Shown here piece by piece: positions 59,254-64,000 of a DNA stretch of 64,000 nucleotides. Below the pieces are notes generated by a model that made no database searches, was not told the origin of the DNA, and saw nothing but the letters and a program-made list of their open reading frames with translations. The stretch covers positions 186,001-250,000 of the forward strand of contig NZ_CP031088.1 in assembly GCF_003339775.1 (NCBI RefSeq), read 5' to 3'. This DNA comes from Spiroplasma phoeniceum P40 (GTDB lineage Bacteria; Bacillota_I; Bacilli_A; Mycoplasmatales; Mycoplasmataceae). A program made the translations under genes and the position numbers. Position 1 is the first letter of the stretch. Every line of letters begins with the position of its first letter.

Positions 59254-62229
59254 CTAGCGGATTCTTTTTTTAAATCGAAAGTAAAATCATACTCCACCAA
59301 TTATTATTCCAATAATTGGAATAATAATAACTGGTAATAATCATCGCAAGTATCTTTTATCAGAACCATTATTTGAATTATCTTCCGGAATAATTGGTTT
59401 ATTAGGATCAATTGGATCAATTGGTCCTGGAGGAATATCTGGAGGAACAATTGCATTAACATCATTTTCAAGACTAAATGATGTCATTCCGGTTGTTAAA
59501 TCACTAGCATTATTGGCATATAAAAAAATAGTTATTTTCTTTGTTTGTGTTGTATTATCTAAAAAGTCTTTAAAAATAATATCATCAAAATATCCAGGAA
59601 CATTATTATGGTTATCATCCTCGGGTGGGATGTTATTAATTGAAATGCCATAATCTTGATTAAAAACTAATTGCGAATATTTTGGATATAAACCTTTATT
59701 AATATTACCAACAATTCATTGTTTTAATTTTTCAACAGTATAACCTTCAAAATTATATTTCCCATTTTTAAACTTAATTTTTGATAAATCAACTACTTTT
59801 TCGGGGTCATAATTTTTTAAATTTTTAATGCTTCCCTTTGCTTCCCCAATTAGTAATGATGATAGCGGTTTTGCTTTAATTTTAATATCAAGATATTTTG
59901 GACTTGTTGTGTTATCTAGCAATGGTTGTAAAGCATCTGGGTTACTACTAATATCAAGCCCATCTTTCGTAACAACCGCATAGTCATTGCCTAAAACAGC
60001 ACCGCTTACTTTTTGATTAATATAATTTTGAGCATAAGCTAAAACTAAGGCACGGATTTTAGTTGTGTCAATTTCATTCATTTTAATTGCTGGGAAATTT
60101 CCTGAAATATCATAATAATTTGCTGGATTTGGATCGGGAGGAACTTTTTGGGCAATAATATCACTAGCATATTCTTTTCAGTAACTAGCTACTTGTTCAT
60201 AGTTTAAAGCTAACATTTGTTCAGTATTTAATTTTTTAATATCAACTAAATAATTTTTTAAATGCATTCCATGCAGAGTTGATCAAAATTCAACCGCTTG
60301 ATTATTGTTAATAATATCTAGAAAGCGGGGATATTTATTTTGATATTCTGCGCCAATAATCGCATACTTTTGGGCAGTTGTTCCATCTGCCATTGTTACA
60401 GTATAATATCAAATTCCAGTATCTGATCAATAGTTACCTGTTTGGTCAGATTGAATTTGTTGGTTTTTTTGACGATTGGTAGGACTCGCAACCCCTAATA
60501 AATTGTTAGCATTAACAGCACGGCGATAAACTGAATTAATATTGGCATCATTAAAAACTTGGTTCACTCCCATCCCGGAAATTGAACCTTCTGCAATAAA
60601 ACCTAAGTCATAATCTTGTGGATTTTTCTTTGGGTCAATTACTTCTCCATTTTTATTTAAAGGGTCAAGTGGCGTTGGCACTTCTGACTTATGTTTAACT
60701 CACAAAATTTGTGTTTTAGTTCCAGTGTTTGGATTAATTTCCGAGTCATATTTTGGATTGGGTTTACCATCTGGTAAGGTCTTTTTCACCAGTTCGGCTT
60801 GATCAGGATTATTATTTGGATCTCAAGCATATCATTTTAATTGTAGATTAGGAACAAGGGTTTCAATAACAATTTCAACGGTATATTGTTCTTGATAAGT
60901 TCTATCCTTATAGTAAATATCAATTAAATAATTATTTTGGTTATTTTTACCATTAATGCGGGTGTCTTCTAACGTTGCACTAAATTTATTATCTAGTACT
61001 GAAACTGGTTGACCATTAATTTCAACATATTCCGGATTAATTGTCCCATCATCAGCTTGCTTTAAAGCATCAAATTCCATTCCCACTGAAGTATGATAAC
61101 GATATTTTCCACCATAACTTTCAGCAATATTTGGCGGTGCTAATGTTTCAGGTTCATCAGTAACCATCCCCTTTGTTGAATCATTTTTATCGACAATTTT
61201 TCCTGGAATAATATGTAATCGTTTTGAAATTTCATTTGCTCAATAGCCACTACTTAAGCTAATATTAATCGGAGTTAAAAATTCTCATACTTTTTGTTGG
61301 GCAGTTTCTGGGTCACAAAATTTAATTAAAGTTGTTGCTTTTCGGGTTTGATCAGAAAAGGCCGGTGGTAGAATAAAATTTTCTCAACTACTATATTCAT
61401 TACCTAGTTGTTTTCTTATGATTTCATTTAATTTTGTTGGTAAATCATTACCCTGACCCGCTGGATCTTTAATATTACGAGCATCTGTTAAACTACCAGA
61501 ATAATCCGATGTAAAATCTAATGTCTTACTTAAGGCAGCATTTAATTTATTTTTTAATTTATTAGCATCATGACTAGAATTAAAGGTTAATGATTTAATG
61601 TTTACCCCTGCTCCAACACTTGTTGGTTTGTCATTTCCTCCAGCAACAACGACAATATAAACATAAAAATAAAACATATTTCCACTAACTTGATAATCTC
61701 AAGCAATTCCTTCATGAGTATTGGTATCATCGTCAAAACTTTTACTATAAACTGCTAAAAAATCATTTCAATCAGTACTCCAACCCCTATCTGCTCCACG
61801 TGCATTAACTTGCCCAATAAAAGGACTATAGTTATCTGGGTAAGCACTACTTTTATTTTGGATCTTTTTGGTTATCGTATTATTATAATCACTATGATGA
61901 AAAAAACTTAAACTAAAGTCAATGTTAATTGAATTATAATAATTAAAAAATTCATTGTTATTGTTGGCATATTGTGAAATATCAACCGCATATTCATATC
62001 GTTTAACAGCTGATTGTTGTTGGCGAACTTGGTAATTGTAAAAACCATTATTAAAAGTTTTTGTAAAAGTTGGATAAATTGGGGCAACAGATTGTGTTCG
62101 CATTAGGTTTATATTATTAATTGCATAATTATCTTGTTGTAACTTGTTACTTTGGCTTTGAAAATAATAATATGTCATTGAATTTGGAAATAATGTACTT
62201 GCCAGCAAGAATAAAACAATTGCTCTCAT
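59254..62229 (-). CDS. Large adhesin-like surface protein with C-terminal anchor, 991 aa
   Basis: Signal peptide MRAIVLFLLASTLFPNSMTY without lipobox Cys. The ectodomain of about 920 residues is rich in Asn, Asp, Lys and Tyr, with a proline-rich linker near the end (PPDIPPGPIDPIDPNKPIIP). The single helix LLPVIIIPIIGIIIGGVW and basic tail FYFRFKKRIR anchor it. This layout (secreted N end, long ectodomain, one C-terminal helix) is that of the Spiroplasma adhesion-related proteins (ScARP/SARP1), but no sarpin repeat is proven here. Many TGA Trp. AAAGGA lies before ATG; a 20-bp inverted repeat stands just upstream. Confidence 0.72.
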
Positions 62230-62241
62230 TTTTCCTTTCCA

Positions 62242-62283
62242 AAATTTAAATTAAAGAACATAAATGTTCTTTAATTTAAATTT
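62242..62283 (-). promoter_or_regulatory. 20-bp perfect inverted repeat in the adhesin leader
   Basis: Arms 62242-62261 and 62264-62283 are exact reverse complements around two A. They lie between a -10 like TATAAA (about 62283-62288) and the ribosome site, so the start of the mRNA would form a long hairpin or bind a dimeric regulator. Confidence 0.6.
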
Positions 62284-62351
62284 TTATAACTAATCATCAT
62301 TTACCAAGTAATATTTAAACATGGTCATATATATCTTAGATGTTATCATAT

Positions 62352-62382
62352 TTTTAAGTTTAATTTCATGTGAAATTAAATT
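62352..62382 (+). terminator. Possible terminator
   Basis: TTTAATTTCA(TG)TGAAATTAAA followed by TTTTTATTTT. It is the boundary between the adhesin gene's upstream region and viral fragments. Confidence 0.5.
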
Positions 62383-62387
62383 TTTAT

Positions 62388-62822
62388 TTTAATTGCATAT
62401 AAAAATAATGATTTTAATGAATTATTATTAAAGTCAACAATTCCTAATAATATTATAATCAATATAGTTATGATATTCGCAAAAATAGCTGGTGGTGTTT
62501 TTTCTTTGTTTTATAATTTAAAAAAAGGAATTCATGGAGAAGAATTAAAAAATAAAGCACCAAAAAATTTGAAAACATTTTTTCGTTGACTTAAAAAAGA
62601 TGAAAGATGGTTAAAAACAAAAAGAAAAATTAAAGAAATTAAAAAACAACACCCAAGATATGAAGTTGAAGAAATAGGTTTATTACAGATGGATGCTAAA
62701 TATTTTGTACCAAGTAAATTTACAGTTGATAAAAAGTATTATGTTTTTTATGATAAATTAAGTACTGATAATGCTATTGATGCTGTTAAAAAAGCAATTA
62801 TTGATTTTAAAAATATATTATA
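62388..62822 (+). pseudogene. Plectrovirus transposase fragment (copy F1)
   Basis: LIAYKNNDFNELLLKSTIPN to DAVKKAIIDFKNIL, with a deletion removing ICDLYFEYCNK and another after VDKKYYVF. Cut at the start of an inverted fragment at 62823. Confidence 0.75.
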
Positions 62823-63045
62823 CCACAGAAATTTTAAATATTACAAGAAAATAATAAAAATAATAAAAATATTTATTTATAATTATAAAAATATCATAAA
62901 ATAAATAAATAAAAAATATAAAATTAAACAAACTAAAAATTAGTTTAAATACAAAAACTTAATAATTTAAAATTATTTAATTAAACTATTGAACTCTTTC
63001 AAAATTATAAAAATAATAATAATTATTTAATTTATTCTGTAAACT
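62823..63045 (-). mobile_element. Inverted viral end with transposase tail (copy F2)
   Basis: Mutated terminal sequence TATACCACAGAAATTTTAAA, then the leftward last codons of the transposase with a small deletion. It lacks the AT-rich insert of copies A and C. Confidence 0.65.
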
Positions 63046-63838
63046 GGTAGTGTTTTTAATTATGATTTTTCGGTTGCTAATAATTATGATATTAAGTTAA
63101 ATTCGGGTTATGTTTTTGGCGGTGATTTACAAAATAAATATGGTTTGCAATATAAAAAAATTGAAGAACAAAAAATCGGTTATAATGTTTTTAAATTGCA
63201 AGCACAAAAAGAGAATGATATGTACCGATATTATGATTTTAATTTTGGGATTTATAACTGACAAAAAATAAATAGCGGTGGTTTGTTCCCCGATAAGCAA
63301 TGATTTCAAGTGCAATATATAACTCCTAAAGGTTGATGAGATTTTGAAACTCATATTAAAAATGCGGTGATTTGAATTGTCAATACTATTCCTGGTGTTA
63401 AACAAGTTAATGAATTAGCGAGTGGTGTTGGTAAGGTTTTTGAAACAGTATATAGTTTTTTTAGTCAAATATTTGAGGTATGAAAATTTAATCCAGCATT
63501 GTATAGTACAGTTGGAAAAAACCATCAATCTAGTTGTTTAGTTTTAGTAGAACAATCAAGTAAAAAATATTTTGCAATAAAATTAGAAAATCATACTGCT
63601 AGGGAAGTTGAGAAAAAGATTAAAGATATTGTTATAAATAATAATTTAATTGGAAAAATAAAAGGAATAATAACAGATAGAGGTAAAGAATTTAGTGAAT
63701 GACAAGAAATGGAAATATTTGCTGAAACACAAGTATATTTTTGTGATGTTGGTAAACCTCGTCAAAAACCTTTAATTGAAAATATAAATGATGAGTTTAG
63801 AAAATGATTTCCTCTCAAAAACAAACTGATTGAGTAGT
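63046..63838 (+). pseudogene. In-frame fusion of viral adsorption protein and IS30 transposase
   Basis: The first 150 codons are the C-terminal part of the adsorption protein (SVFNYDFSVANNYDIKLNSG, VQYITPKGWWDFETHIKN, ending NPALYS). At about 63510 it runs without a frame change into the IS30 DDE domain (VGKNHQSSCLVLVEQSSKK, IITDRGKEFSEW, RQKPLIENINDEFRKW) and stops at 63836. No start codon with a ribosome site exists at the 5' end. The IS30 Glu-block has ENINDEF instead of ERINREF. Confidence 0.75.
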
Positions 63839-64000
63839 TAATAATGTATATTAAATTATAAAATATGTCATTAAAATAATAAAATATGTATTTATTAATT
63901 AAAATTAATAAATTATTTTTTAGTGTGTTTAAATATAGATAAAATAAAAGAAAAATTAAAATATTTTTAATTTTTTTAAATTTATGGTTGATTTTTGTAA
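63839..64000. repeat. AT-rich viral or IS end region
   Basis: Contains AAATATGTATTTATTAATTA and TTTTTTAGTGTGTTTAAATA, the same words as at 11290-11350 (copy A). No gene in the last 160 bp. Confidence 0.5.

Overview
The window comes from a Spiroplasma, most likely the S. citri group. It is very AT-rich. UGA must be read as Trp throughout: aspS, yqeG, yqeH, the PAP2 gene, the 1358-residue permease and many others stay open only under code 4. It also carries several insertions that look like SpV1-type plectrovirus, known from S. citri.

Layout. 1-10.1 kb: chromosomal genes, mostly on the minus strand: aspS (cut by the window edge) and hisS under a T-box leader, two small unknown genes, an HNH protein, a PAP2 phosphatase, a frameshifted Cof-type HAD hydrolase, and the coupled pair yqeG-yqeH. 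10.15-15.08 kb: viral block 1, made of an internally deleted element (A) and a defective reversed copy (B), flanked by a 15-bp direct repeat. 15.1-19.8 kb: a surface operon (membrane protein, SGNH-hydrolase lipoprotein, MOLPALP-type lipoprotein) and a decayed membrane gene. 19.85-24.4 kb: a phage-derived module with a GC-rich candidate structured RNA, a train of small genes (one pentapeptide-repeat, one zinc-ribbon) and convergent terminase genes, the large subunit frameshifted. 24.4-27.8 kb: an IS30 element, a broken IS30 and an ISLre2 remnant. 28-35.5 kb: an export or surface operon (two lipoproteins, a membrane protein, a giant FtsX-type permease). 35.6-37.5 kb: a second pentapeptide module with a GC-enriched leader, and remnants of another plectrovirus. 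37.6-45.64 kb: the longest plectrovirus copy (C, about 8.0 kb), which carries a lipoprotein gene in antisense orientation. 45.7-48.8 kb: Cys-rich protein, small lipoprotein, tpx, tlyA and a hypothetical gene. 48.86-55.21 kb: viral block 2 (copies D+, D- and E), again within a 15-bp direct repeat. 55.4-62.3 kb: decayed genes, an azoR-type reductase, a multi-pass membrane protein and a 991-residue adhesin-like surface protein. 62.4-64 kb: viral and IS30 fragments, including an in-frame virus-transposase fusion.

How it works together. In the plectrovirus, small membrane and coat genes, a Zot/pI-like morphogenesis ATPase, an adsorption-type protein and a DDE transposase lie head to tail, often with the stop overlapping the next start as TAATG. 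The virus appears to sit in the chromosome like a transposon: TG...CA inverted ends, the transposase at one end and 15-bp target duplications. All copies in this window are defective. The two most unusual signals are a 243-bp segment shared in inverted orientation by the viral adsorption gene and a phage-borne lipoprotein gene (a possible decoy receptor or invertible switch), and the GC-rich structured stretch at 19.85-20.35 kb.
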